A stretch of 64,000 bases of DNA from Lentisalinibacter orientalis (GTDB lineage: Bacteria; Pseudomonadota; Gammaproteobacteria; Steroidobacterales; Woeseiaceae): contig NZ_JAPDRJ010000006.1 in NCBI RefSeq assembly GCF_040706535.1, forward strand, positions 186,001-250,000, written 5' to 3'. Each line of letters starts with the position of its first letter. Within the stretch, counting starts at the first letter, position 1. Under the pieces are notes generated by a model. It worked only from the letters and a program-made list of their open reading frames with translations. It was not told where the DNA came from and made no database searches. The translations under genes were made by a program, and so were the position numbers. This document shows positions 44,308 to 51,487 of this stretch, piece after piece.

Positions 44308-45006
44308 TTAAATTGCGCCTCTAGTAATCGGTCCCCCATCAATCACGTGGGCCTCCTGTGCCTGGAATACGACGTTCGCCCAGAGGCCGCTGAACCGATC
44401 CCGAAAATAGCGGAGGTGATAGATTACGCCATCGTCAGGGCTGTAATGGACAGCTATGCTCCGAAGCTCCCATTCGGCCGTTACCCCCATGCCGCGCAAC
44501 GTGTAGTGTTCGCGTATGCCGTCAATGATGGTCGCATGCGCTTTTCTGATCTTGTTCAGAACATCGAAGTCTAGAACCTGTCCCAAGTGGACTGCCGCTT
44601 CCTGCTCCGCCTCATCGCAGGAACTAAACCAGAATCGAAACGAAATCGCGCCGGCGCCTTCTGGAAGCGATTGCCATTTCAATTGATCCTCAGCCCCAGG
44701 GGGAGACGTGCCAATAAACTTCACCGTCGGCGCGATGCAGTGATGAGGGGTAGTCGCAGGCCGGAATACCACGGTCGTGTGGGCTCGAGTCACTCCCTCT
44801 TTCTCGAACACCGAGGACTCGATCTGCCACACGTCAACAGGCGATCGTTCGCTTCGCATTGCCTTGAATCGGCTGATCCACTCCTCCGCGAAATCCCGAA
44901 GCTCGGTTTCCTCACCGGGTGTTAACGTTCTAATCTCTGAGCCGGAGGCAAGGAGGGCCACGACTAGTGCTAAGAAACCAGTCAAAAAGGTAGTCAGAGT
45001 CCGCAT
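44308..45006 (-). CDS. Secreted hypothetical protein
   Basis: A 232-residue protein with a hydrophobic N-terminus (RTLTTFLTGFLALVVALLAS) and a soluble domain (ELRDFAEEWISRFKAMRSER, then GAISFRFWFSSCDEAEQEAA). No family recognised. It is preceded (on the minus strand) by R4 repeat a1 and is the leftmost gene of the leftward half of the cassette-like array. Confidence 0.7.
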   Translation of the reverse strand: MRTLTTFLTGFLALVVALLASGSEIRTLTPGEETELRDFAEEWISRFKAMRSERSPVDVWQIESSVFEKEGVTRAHTTVVFRPATTPHHCIAPTVKFIGTSPPGAEDQLKWQSLPEGAGAISFRFWFSSCDEAEQEAAVHLGQVLDFDVLNKIRKAHATIIDGIREHYTLRGMGVTAEWELRSIAVHYSPDDGVIYHLRYFRDRFSGLWANVVFQAQEAHVIDGGPITRGAI

Positions 45007-45125
45007 CGGTCCCTCATGCAGCCGGCGTGCACTGCTGCTCTGATGCTATGAGTTGTTCAAGATCATCCATCAGCCTTGATTGGCATACTAGAAGATCGCC
45101 GGGGTGCAGTTGTTAGCACCGCTCC

Positions 45126-45186
45126 GGGTCGGAAGCGGAAATCCTACCTCAGAACGCCGCTAGGGTCGCTTTGCGGCCAAGAGCGG
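45126..45186 (-). repeat. R4 promoter-like repeat a1
   Basis: Reads leftward CTGAGGTAGGATTTCCGC, then CGACCC. The TAGGAT matches the -10 position of the other copies. It precedes the gene at 44308-45006 by 120 bases. Confidence 0.8.
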
Positions 45187-45202
45187 GCGGTCGAAGTTGA
45201 GG

Positions 45203-45727
45203 CTAATAATCGGATCCGCAGCAAAAATTGGCTTCGGTCACACCAATGCCGTACCGCTCTTCGTACACCTGCTGGTACCTTCTTGGGTAGCGGTTGTAGG
45301 CTTCGCACTTTTCTGCGCTTTTTCCTCTCAGGGTCCACCTATCGCCCAAGAACGGGTGAAACTCTTCGTCGCTAAAACTCCAATAATAAGTTCGACCGTT
45401 CGCATAGATCCTGAAATGTGGATCTCTCAATTTACCTTCGCGAGGGTTGGGGACTCTATCCTTCACGGCCTTCTCTAGCATCCTCCCGACGTCTAGCTGT
45501 TCCACCGACGTCACAAAAATATTCTGCGCATCGTCATAGATACACGCATTTTCGTGATCGGGAATGTCCTCTAGCGCCGCAGAGACTGCTTCCTCGAATC
45601 CAGGCTCGTACCAGAATTTCGCGATCGGCGTAAACCAGACCGGTAGAAAAAGCCACAACGTGCCGACTGCTGCTAGCCCTACTGCGGCAATCGCCAGTTT
45701 GGCAAGTAGCCTGAGAATCTCACGCAT
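45203..45727 (-). CDS. Membrane-anchored hypothetical, duplicated copy A
   Basis: A 174-residue protein with a membrane helix near the start (LLAKLAIAAVGLAAVGTLWL), then an acidic soluble domain with RGKSAEKCEAYNRYPRRYQQ and terminal CCGSDY. It is nearly identical to 50248-50772 on the other strand. The frame is open to 45763, but that ATG lies inside the -10 box of repeat a2, so the ATG at 45727 is the start. Function unknown. Confidence 0.8.
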   Translation of the reverse strand: MREILRLLAKLAIAAVGLAAVGTLWLFLPVWFTPIAKFWYEPGFEEAVSAALEDIPDHENACIYDDAQNIFVTSVEQLDVGRMLEKAVKDRVPNPREGKLRDPHFRIYANGRTYYWSFSDEEFHPFLGDRWTLRGKSAEKCEAYNRYPRRYQQVYEERYGIGVTEANFCCGSDY

Positions 45728-45743
45728 TCCGGAGGACGGCTTT

Positions 45744-45802
45744 GGGTCGGAAGCGGAAATCATACCTCAGATCAGCGGAATGGTCGCTTTGCGGCCTGGA
45801 GC
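45744..45802 (-). repeat. R4 promoter-like repeat a2
   Basis: Reads leftward with CTGAGGTATGATTTCCGCTT then CGACCC. The -10-like TATGAT lies about 30 bases before the start of the gene at 45203-45727. Confidence 0.85.
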
Positions 45803-45809
45803 AGACGGC

Positions 45810-46166
45810 TCAGTCAGCCTCTTCCTGGCCTTCCAACGCTGGCGCAAAAATACACAGGAATCTTGTGTCTCTCTGGATTCGCAGAATGTGGTCTTCGCCG
45901 ATTCCTACCGAATAGAATGTCCCGGGCTCAATAGGGAGAATCCTGTCTCTTGCGACGTCTTCGATTGAGCCTCTGCCTTCGATGCAATAGACGGTCTCAG
46001 AGTGGTTACGGTATTTGAAACGCAACTCCGATCCTGCAGCTACCGTAGTTTCGTGCACAGAAAATGGTAAGTTATCTTCCGCAAGCAAAAATCGTCGACT
46101 CTTCCACCCGTCGCCGACAGCTTCCCGGTTAGTGCCTACCAGTTCCGCTACTGTTCGATAAAGCAT
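45810..46166 (-). CDS. Ectoine-synthase-like cupin
   Basis: A 118-residue cupin resembling EctC: an N-terminal VAELVGTNREAV, ENLPF-like region FSVHETTVAAGSELRFKY, the metal-site stretch HSETVYCIEGRGSIE and IEPGTFYSVGIGEDHIL. EctC cyclises N-acetyl-diaminobutyrate to ectoine. It is a little shorter than usual (about 130) and stands alone, without ectA or ectB. It may use a scavenged precursor or may have another substrate. Preceded by R4 repeat a3. Confidence 0.72.
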   Translation of the reverse strand: MLYRTVAELVGTNREAVGDGWKSRRFLLAEDNLPFSVHETTVAAGSELRFKYRNHSETVYCIEGRGSIEDVARDRILPIEPGTFYSVGIGEDHILRIQRDTRFLCIFAPALEGQEEAD

Positions 46167-46206
46167 CGATGGCCCTCCTCAATGGATACGGCGCAATGTT
46201 TGGTGT

Positions 46207-46267
46207 GGGTCGATAGCAAAAATCCTACGTCAGAAACCTGCAAAGGTCGCTTTCCGGCCATTTACGG
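46207..46267 (-). repeat. R4 promoter-like repeat a3
   Basis: Reads leftward CTGACGTAGGATTTTTGC, then CGACCC. It precedes the EctC-like gene; the TAGGAT box is about 60 bases from the start. Confidence 0.78.
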
Positions 46268-46276
46268 TCAGTCCGC

Positions 46277-46636
46277 CTACTCGATAGTGAAGTCATTTGA
46301 CTGGGATTTCGCACAGCCGGCAATCCCGCCGCCAAGCACCAGAATCCCGGCGACTACCAAGATCGCGTGATCGAGCCTTTGGAAACCCGGTTCCGATTCG
46401 CCTTGCCAAAGGATCACCCCAGCAAGAGGAATCAGGAGAAGCAGCGCCAGCTTAATCAGCTTGCGACCCGGCAAGAACCGTGTAGTGGCGAAGCCAATGG
46501 CCACCAACAGGAGCCCGTTAAGCGTCACTGTGATCGGCGGATAGAGGGTCACTCTCGCGATGAACAACATCGCTGCCACCGTTGTTGCCGGTACGACAAT
46601 CACCCAAAGCAAGTACGCAGCGTATACAGGTAACAT
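46277..46636 (-). CDS. Membrane hypothetical protein
   Basis: A 119-residue protein with about four hydrophobic stretches (YAAYLLWVIVVPATTVAAML, TVTLNGLLLVAIGFATTRFL, KLALLLLIPLAGVILWQ, AILVVAGILVLGGGIAGCA). The start at 46636 is one of two options (a TTG at 46651 is the other). Preceded by R4 repeat a4. No family recognised. Confidence 0.6.
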   Translation of the reverse strand: MLPVYAAYLLWVIVVPATTVAAMLFIARVTLYPPITVTLNGLLLVAIGFATTRFLPGRKLIKLALLLLIPLAGVILWQGESEPGFQRLDHAILVVAGILVLGGGIAGCAKSQSNDFTIE

Positions 46637-46691
46637 CGAGTGATTAGCCAATTAACAGGAACGTCTCCGGAAAGAGCGGCGCGACCGCAAT

Positions 46692-46752
46692 GGGTCGACT
46701 CCGGAAATCATACATCAGAGCAGCAGAATGGTCGCTTTGCGGCCAAAAGCGG
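46692..46752 (-). repeat. R4 promoter-like repeat a4
   Basis: Reads leftward CTGATGTATGATTTCCGGAG then CGACCC. The -10-like TATGAT is about 75 bases before the gene at 46277-46636. Confidence 0.8.
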
Positions 46753-46800
46753 CCGCCGGCAGAGTTTGATCGGCAGATCCACATCAGAGGGCTAGCGCCC

Positions 46801-47130
46801 CTAGGAGCTTTCCCCATTCCCGCGGAGACGTCGCGCTGCCCGGCTCACACGAAACAGAGTCAATACAACGATAGCTAGTGCACTACATGACAGCAATAGA
46901 ATGGCCGTGATGCCTCTAGTATCTAGTTTTGTGGCACTTTCGAACCATGTTGGATGATCCATAGATACGGACCAGAGAAGCGCTTTGAGTGATAGCAAGG
47001 CAAGCGCAAAAAGGGCGAGCGCTAGGGCAATCAGTCCAAGATACAGCAATTCACAGTTGCGAATTTGACGCGACACAGTCTTACTCTGACGTAGCGATTC
47101 GGCTGAATGACAAGCGACCAAACTTAGCAC
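46801..47130 (-). CDS. Two-helix membrane hypothetical protein
   Basis: A 109-residue protein with two hydrophobic helices (LYLGLIALALALFALALLSL and AILLLSCSALAIVVLTLFRV) and basic ends. It is preceded by R4 repeat a5. The N-terminal 27 residues are cytoplasm-like. No family recognised. An overlapping frame at 47139-47345 runs through the repeat and is not counted. Confidence 0.55.
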   Translation of the reverse strand: MLSLVACHSAESLRQSKTVSRQIRNCELLYLGLIALALALFALALLSLKALLWSVSMDHPTWFESATKLDTRGITAILLLSCSALAIVVLTLFRVSRAARRLRGNGESS

Positions 47131-47237
47131 TAATCAGTCTACGGTGACCGCGTTGCATTCGCGGGTTTGGAGTGGCGATTGATGCTGTCGCATTCACGCT
47201 GAAGGCTTCCACATGCCAAACGCGGAAGGTCGCCTTC

Positions 47238-47298
47238 GGGTCGACTCCGAAAATCATACCTCACAGCGGCGAAATGCTCGCTTTGCGGCCAAAAGCGA
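47238..47298 (-). repeat. R4 promoter-like repeat a5
   Basis: Reads leftward GTGAGGTATGATTTTCGGAG then CGACCC. It precedes the gene at 46801-47130. Confidence 0.78.
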
Positions 47299-47310
47299 TC
47301 GGACGTTTGT

Positions 47311-47730
47311 CTACATTCGTCCACTTCGCTGAGCCCGAATTTCATCGGCTTTTGCCCGAATCAACTGGCGCTGCTCTTCGATTGTCCTCGGTGACGGGCT
47401 GCCACGATACACCCGTAGCACTAGAGAGAGAGCGGCAAACGGCGGGAGTAGTACCAAAAATACGAGCCAAATCCACTTCCACCGCCTTTCGATTGTCTGC
47501 GTCACTTGGAGCAGACTTATCGATACGATCAGAATTGTTCCGACGTAGACTGTTTCGCCCCACCAAACTGGCCAGTCAGAAACACTGTCGACCCCCACCA
47601 TCTCAGCAGCCGGACTAGGAACCGGCTTTGATTGATCGTCCCTATTAAGTGAGCCTGAAATTAGCCAGAATGTCGCCGGGACGATGACAATCACAGCTAA
47701 CAGATTAAGTAGGAATTTTTCTCGTTGCAT
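47311..47730 (-). CDS. Membrane hypothetical protein
   Basis: A 139-residue protein with two or three hydrophobic helices (LLNLLAVIVIVPATFWLISG, VYVGTILIVSISLLQVTQTI, IWLVFLVLLPPFAALSLVLR) and a basic C-terminal tail (IEEQRQLIRAKADEIRAQRS). The ATG at 47730 is chosen because upstream frames run through the repeat. It is the rightmost leftward gene of the array; its upstream repeat is the head of dusA repeat copy 7. Confidence 0.62.
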   Translation of the reverse strand: MQREKFLLNLLAVIVIVPATFWLISGSLNRDDQSKPVPSPAAEMVGVDSVSDWPVWWGETVYVGTILIVSISLLQVTQTIERRWKWIWLVFLVLLPPFAALSLVLRVYRGSPSPRTIEEQRQLIRAKADEIRAQRSGRM

Positions 47731-47781
47731 TTGCGAGATTTGCCGCGTTGTTGACGATAGCCTGCTCTCGATCGTCGGCTT

Positions 47782-48222
47782 TGGGTCGGAAGCGGACATA
47801 TTACCGCAATGGGTCGTCCGCTTGAGGCCGTGGACCCAGGATACAAGGCATGCGTTTAAGGAGAACATCTTCCGAATAGAGCAGGGTAGTCCCAGTTGGC
47901 TTGTCGTAGCTGTCGAAATCCCCATCAATTGGCCCAACCGGAAAACAAAAGTGCGACATTGCCGGTGCGACTCGGTGCGACATTGGTCATTTTCGGGCCA
48001 AAACAGGCAGGATCGAATCTACGGCCAGAGCCCGCTGGCTACGCATCCCTATGACATTCCTGCCAAAATAGCGACATGAATAATTGCCCACATCGCCGAG
48101 AAATACAGGTTGCGCCGATGATGGATTGGACGGAAGGGATCAGAATAGCGTTTTTCGATCAATTACTTATGACTTCAGTGTATCGCCAAGTCGCACCGAT
48201 GACGCACCCTGTTTTCTAGGCA
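47782..48222 (+). repeat. dusA-start repeat, copy 7 (full length)
   Basis: Full-length copy: head GGGTCGGAAGCGGACATATT, left boxes GTGCGACATTG twice near 47950-47985, dusA-like ATG at 48076 (frame MNNCPHRREIQVAPMMDWTE) and inverted right boxes CAAGTCGCACCGATGACGC near 48188. It sits between the leftward and rightward halves of the array. Confidence 0.9.
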
Positions 48223-48281
48223 AATCTCGCTGATTTGGCTATTGCACAAAGACTGGCGAGCCGGAAATTCGGTGGTAATCT

Positions 48282-48316
48282 CAGGTGACTCGGACCTATG
48301 GTCCGCTTTCGACCCA
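48282..48316 (+). repeat. R4 partial copy b0
   Basis: Only the second half of the R4 unit is present (TATGGTCCGCTTTCGACCC). It precedes the gene at 48354 and has TATGGT at the -10 position. Confidence 0.6.
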
Positions 48317-48353
48317 CAGAGCGGTCGGCGTTGACAGTTGTGTGAGATAGGTT

Positions 48354-48602
48354 ATGACTTCGAGCGATCAAGCAACGAAAAGCAGTGAGGAGAGCCTAGA
48401 GCATGCGGGCCGGAGGATAGATGACAGACGGGAAAGAACTGCAAGACGGCGTGAAAACCTCAAGTCTCCGATGTTTCCCGCATTGGCAGCTGCTTCCGCG
48501 ACCTACTTTTCCTTCCAGTTTGTCGAGTATCACGGTACGGCCATACTGATTGGTGTATTCGCAGGGTGGGTCGTAGGTGCATATTGCCGTCGCCGCGCTT
48601 AG
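48354..48602 (+). CDS. Small membrane protein
   Basis: An 82-residue protein with a charged N-terminus (EESLEHAGRRIDDRRERTAR) and a C-terminal hydrophobic segment (ATYFSFQFVEYHGTAILIGV, then FAGWVVGAYC). It is the first rightward gene after dusA repeat copy 7. No family recognised. Confidence 0.6.
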   Translation: MTSSDQATKSSEESLEHAGRRIDDRRERTARRRENLKSPMFPALAAASATYFSFQFVEYHGTAILIGVFAGWVVGAYCRRRA

Positions 48603-48911
48603 AGTGCGCCGCCTTCTGGCCGGAAAGCGACCCTTGGCGGTTTTGAGGTAGCGTTTCCGCTTTCGACCCGACGCAGACAGCTGCGTTTAAATCTAGCTAA
48701 CGTGGTCGCTCTCACCTGCGCCCGATCGCCCGCCTAGGGGTCTCAAAAACACTTGCTATTCGGCAACCGCACGCTGAGCCCTGAGATCGACTCCCCCTGG
48801 CATACTCCTCCGGTCCGCTGGCGGTGGTAGCCAGAGCAGTGCGGACCGTGGTCCGATTTCGCCTATACTGGGCGCTCTGGCGAATCTGCGGATTATCTGT
48901 GCGGGACCATT
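48603..48911. other. Gap before the gene at 48912
   Basis: Contains R4 repeat b1 (48612-48669) and a further GCGGACCGTGGTCCGATTTC stretch near 48840 that may be a worn second half-unit. No gene is seen. Confidence 0.5.
48612..48669 (+). repeat. R4 promoter-like repeat b1
   Basis: TTCTGGCCGGAAAGCGACCC, then TTGAGGTAGCGTTTCCGC and TTTCGACCC. The -10-like box is TAGCGT. Confidence 0.78.
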
Positions 48912-49424
48912 ATGCTTGAAGGCCTCGGCAATCTCGGCGATTTCATAGGCGGCATCGCTGTCGTCATGTCGTTGATTTATCTTGCTATCCAGGTACGAGC
49001 GAATACGCGTGCTGTGCAGTCTTCGAGTCGTCAACAGGTTGCTGAGCAGTATCGGATTACGAACAGACTGCGATTGGATCCAGAGAAGGCAGAGGCGTTC
49101 TGGGAGGGTCTTGTTTATTATCCGGACATGCCAATCGCGAAACGGCATCTGTTCGGAGGTCTAATTACTGAAGAGGCGCTGTTTTTCCAAAGTGTGTTTG
49201 CAATGCACGAGTCAGCCCAACTGGAAGGGGAAACGTACGAAGCCTACTTGCGTTGGTTTTCATCAGTTGTCGCGACGCCCGGCGGGAAGCATCAGTGGGA
49301 CGATGCAATCAAACCGATATTTCCGCGCAGGATGATTTCCGCGGTTGAGAAGTACATGGGTCAGGGGCAATTACTGGAACTAACCACGATGTTTCCACCG
49401 CATCGGAACTCGGACCTCGACTAG
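48912..49424 (+). CDS. Conserved hypothetical membrane-linked protein
   Basis: A 170-residue protein with one hydrophobic N-terminal segment (NLGDFIGGIAVVMSLIYLAI) followed by VRANTRAVQSSSRQQVAEQY and a helical acidic domain (RLDPEKAEAFWEGLVYYPDM). Proteins with this GDFIGGIAV-type start occur widely in marine gammaproteobacteria, by recollection, without known role. It follows R4 repeat b1. Confidence 0.75.
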   Translation: MLEGLGNLGDFIGGIAVVMSLIYLAIQVRANTRAVQSSSRQQVAEQYRITNRLRLDPEKAEAFWEGLVYYPDMPIAKRHLFGGLITEEALFFQSVFAMHESAQLEGETYEAYLRWFSSVVATPGGKHQWDDAIKPIFPRRMISAVEKYMGQGQLLELTTMFPPHRNSDLD

Positions 49425-49457
49425 AGACAGAGGACATCACTTCGCAAACAAGGCGTC

Positions 49458-49517
49458 TGCTTGTGGCCGCAAAGCGACCCTCGCTCCTTTCTGAGGTACG
49501 ATTCCCGCTTACGACCC
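49458..49517 (+). repeat. R4 promoter-like repeat b2
   Basis: TGTGGCCGCAAAGCGACCC, CTGAGGTACGATTCCCGC and ACGACCC. The TACGAT box is about 40 bases before the gene at 49542. Confidence 0.85.
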
Positions 49518-49541
49518 TTTGCAGCCGATCAGGGATATGGA

Positions 49542-49784
49542 ATGGGTAGCGTTCTGATCTATTTCATTTGGTTAGGACTATCGATCTGGGCAGCGTTCAT
49601 TGTGGCTCAGCGGATCGAGAACAGACGAGATCGCATTGCCTATTACCTTGCGATATGGCTGATCCCAATCATTGGCGCAGCAGTGGCTGTGTTTCTTAGC
49701 CGTCCACGGGCATCAAAAACGTCGTCGTCAGAGAAGATGTTCAACGCACTGGTTGATGCTCATCGGCGAAACGACTCCATCTGA
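49542..49784 (+). CDS. Small membrane protein
   Basis: An 80-residue protein with two hydrophobic helices (VLIYFIWLGLSIWAAFIVAQ and AYYLAIWLIPIIGAAVAVFL) and a polar C-terminal tail. It resembles short phospholipase-D-nuclease-N-terminal-like membrane proteins, but the match is weak. An upstream frame starts at 49461 inside the repeat, so the ATG at 49542 is used. Confidence 0.65.
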   Translation: MGSVLIYFIWLGLSIWAAFIVAQRIENRRDRIAYYLAIWLIPIIGAAVAVFLSRPRASKTSSSEKMFNALVDAHRRNDSI

Positions 49785-49802
49785 TTCGGAGCAAGTTGTG
49801 AG

Positions 49803-49861
49803 CGCTTCTGGCCGCGAGGCGACAGTTGCCAGGATCAGGCTATACTTTCCGCTGCTGACTC
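49803..49861 (+). repeat. R4 promoter-like repeat b3
   Basis: TTCTGGCCGCGAGGCGAC, then TCAGGCTATACTTTCCGC. TATACT lies about 35 bases before the barstar-like gene at 49880. Confidence 0.8.
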
Positions 49862-49879
49862 AAATGCGACATTCGCGCA

Positions 49880-50161
49880 ATGACGACGAATCGTACGATT
49901 GATCTTTCAAATGCGTCGTCGAAGAATGAGCTTTTCGCGATTCTTGCTGAAGAAATGTCGTTTCCAGATTGGTGGGGTAAGAACTGGGACGCGTGCTGGG
50001 ACTGCATGACTGATCCGCAGTTAAGCGATCTACCATCTCAATTGCGTTTCCACGGATTGTCAAAACTGCGCGAGAAACTCCCCAAAGATGCGGAAGCTCT
50101 TTCTCAGCTTCTCACCGATCTGGGAAAGCATCGGACAGATATCTCCGTCTCTTGGGATTGA
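49880..50161 (+). CDS. Barstar-family ribonuclease inhibitor
   Basis: A 93-residue protein with barstar features: an N-terminal helix (SKNELFAILAEEMSFPDWW), then GKNWDACWDCMTDP and a C-terminal strand. Barstar-like proteins block secreted ribonucleases. No barnase-type gene is adjacent, so this is an orphan immunity gene, probably defending against neighbours' toxins. Preceded by R4 repeat b3. Confidence 0.82.
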   Translation: MTTNRTIDLSNASSKNELFAILAEEMSFPDWWGKNWDACWDCMTDPQLSDLPSQLRFHGLSKLREKLPKDAEALSQLLTDLGKHRTDISVSWD

Positions 50162-50171
50162 CCCCAGCGGC

Positions 50172-50231
50172 TCCTTCTGGCCGCAAAGCGACCCTAGCGG
50201 CGCTCTGAGGTATGATTTGCGGAGTCGACCC
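50172..50231 (+). repeat. R4 promoter-like repeat b4
   Basis: TTCTGGCCGCAAAGCGACCC, CTGAGGTATGATTTGCGG and CGACCC. The TATGAT at about 50211-50216 precedes the gene at 50248 by some 30 bases. Confidence 0.88.
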
Positions 50232-50247
50232 GAAGCCGTCTTCCGGA

Positions 50248-50772
50248 ATGCGTGAGATTCTCAGGCTACTTGCCAAACTGGCGATTGCCGCAGTAGGGCT
50301 AGCAGCAGTCGGCACATTGTGGCTTTTTCTACCGGTCTGGTTTACGCCGATCGCGAAATTCTGGTACGAGCCTGGATTCGAGGAAGCAGTCTCTGCGGCG
50401 CTAAAGGACATTCCCGATCACGAAAATGCGTGTATCTATGACGATACGCAGAATATTTTTGTGACGTCGGTGGAACAGCTAGACGTCGGGAGGATGCTAG
50501 AGAAGGCCGTGAAGGATAGAATCCCCCATCTTCGCGGAGGTAAATGGAGAGATCCACATTTCAGGATCTATGCGAACGGTCGAACTTATTATTGGAGTTT
50601 TAGCGACGAAGAGTTTCACCCGTTCTTGGGCGATAGGTGGACCCTGAGAGGAAAAAGCGCAGAAAAGTGCGATGCCTACAACCGCTACCCAAGAAGGTAC
50701 CAGCAGGTGTACGAAGAGCGGTACGGCATTGGTGTGACCGAAGCCAATTTTTGCTGCGGATCCGATTATTAG
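50248..50772 (+). CDS. Membrane-anchored hypothetical, duplicated copy B
   Basis: A 174-residue protein nearly identical to 45203-45727 on the other strand. It has the same membrane helix (LLAKLAIAAVGLAAVGTLWL) and terminal CCGSDY. A longer frame begins at an ATG within the -10 box of repeat b4, so the ATG at 50248 is used. The duplication extends through the repeats on both sides. Function unknown. Confidence 0.8.
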   Translation: MREILRLLAKLAIAAVGLAAVGTLWLFLPVWFTPIAKFWYEPGFEEAVSAALKDIPDHENACIYDDTQNIFVTSVEQLDVGRMLEKAVKDRIPHLRGGKWRDPHFRIYANGRTYYWSFSDEEFHPFLGDRWTLRGKSAEKCDAYNRYPRRYQQVYEERYGIGVTEANFCCGSDY

Positions 50773-50790
50773 CCGCAACTTCGACCGCCC

Positions 50791-50848
50791 GCTCTCGGCC
50801 GGGAAGCGACCATTTGGGGTCTGGGGCTATGATTGCCGAACTCGACCC
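50791..50848 (+). repeat. R4 promoter-like repeat b5
   Basis: CTCGGCCGGGAAGCGACC, then TGGGGCTATGATTGCCGAAC and CGACCC. The -10-like TATGAT precedes the gene at 50889 by about 55 bases. Confidence 0.82.
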
Positions 50849-50888
50849 ACAATAGCGAATAGAAAATGGACGGTATGAGAAAGATAGT

Positions 50889-51296
50889 GTGGCAACGGTG
50901 ACGGTAGCCGGTGCATTCGTAGCAGCAATCATGGCATTTAAGCGTGACAAGCTGCCAAGCCATAGCCTCCCACCTGCCGGCTATGCTGCGTTAGTGACCG
51001 TTGGCTCAGCGGCGTTCTACTATAATGCTGTTTGCTTATTCCTGTTGCGAAAAGACGTCCTAGAGCGAGATGCGAACGGCTTTGTAACAGCCTTAGACGA
51101 TCCCGTGATTATGTTTTTAGTGCTATTCACGGCTTTTGTTGCGATGACTCTGTACTTCGGGCAGGACCAGAGATCAAAGGAAATGCTCGCCAAATTCGAT
51201 TCACTTCCGAATGCAAAGAAGCGCAATTTGACGTTGGCCGCTCTAGCGTATTTTTTTGGATCGGTAGTGTGGCTAGTTTTTGAACTCGTCGTCTAG
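50889..51296 (+). CDS. Membrane hypothetical protein
   Basis: A 135-residue protein with about four hydrophobic segments (VTVAGAFVAAIMAFK, PPAGYAALVTVGSAAFYYNA, PVIMFLVLFTAFVAMTLYF, YFFGSVVWLVFELV). The start is a GTG at 50889. It follows R4 repeat b5. No family recognised. Confidence 0.62.
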   Translation: MATVTVAGAFVAAIMAFKRDKLPSHSLPPAGYAALVTVGSAAFYYNAVCLFLLRKDVLERDANGFVTALDDPVIMFLVLFTAFVAMTLYFGQDQRSKEMLAKFDSLPNAKKRNLTLAALAYFFGSVVWLVFELVV

Positions 51297-51338
51297 CGGA
51301 CAGGCACTTACGTTAGGCCAGTCTAGGTCCTGGAGACC

Positions 51339-51397
51339 GCTTCTGGCCGTTAAGCGACCCTAGTCGCGCTCTGAGGTAAGATTCCCACGATCAACTC
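51339..51397 (+). repeat. R4 promoter-like repeat b6
   Basis: TTCTGGCCGTTAAGCGACCC, CTGAGGTAAGATTCCCACGA. The TAAGAT box is about 110 bases before the ATG at 51488. Confidence 0.8.
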
Positions 51398-51487
51398 CGA
51401 GCGGACGCCAGGCGCTCCTAGTATCAAGCCTGCTCTACCCCTCCCGCCGCGATCATTGATCGGGAAATGCGTGTAGACGATTGTGCG

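Noticed and set aside
47139..47345. 68-residue frame near 47.2 kb
   Set aside because: It runs through R4 repeat a5 and its composition is unlike a protein.
50212..50247. Upstream ATG of the duplicated gene (and the equivalent at 45763)
   Set aside because: It falls inside the conserved -10 hexamer of the R4 unit, so it should not be transcribed.
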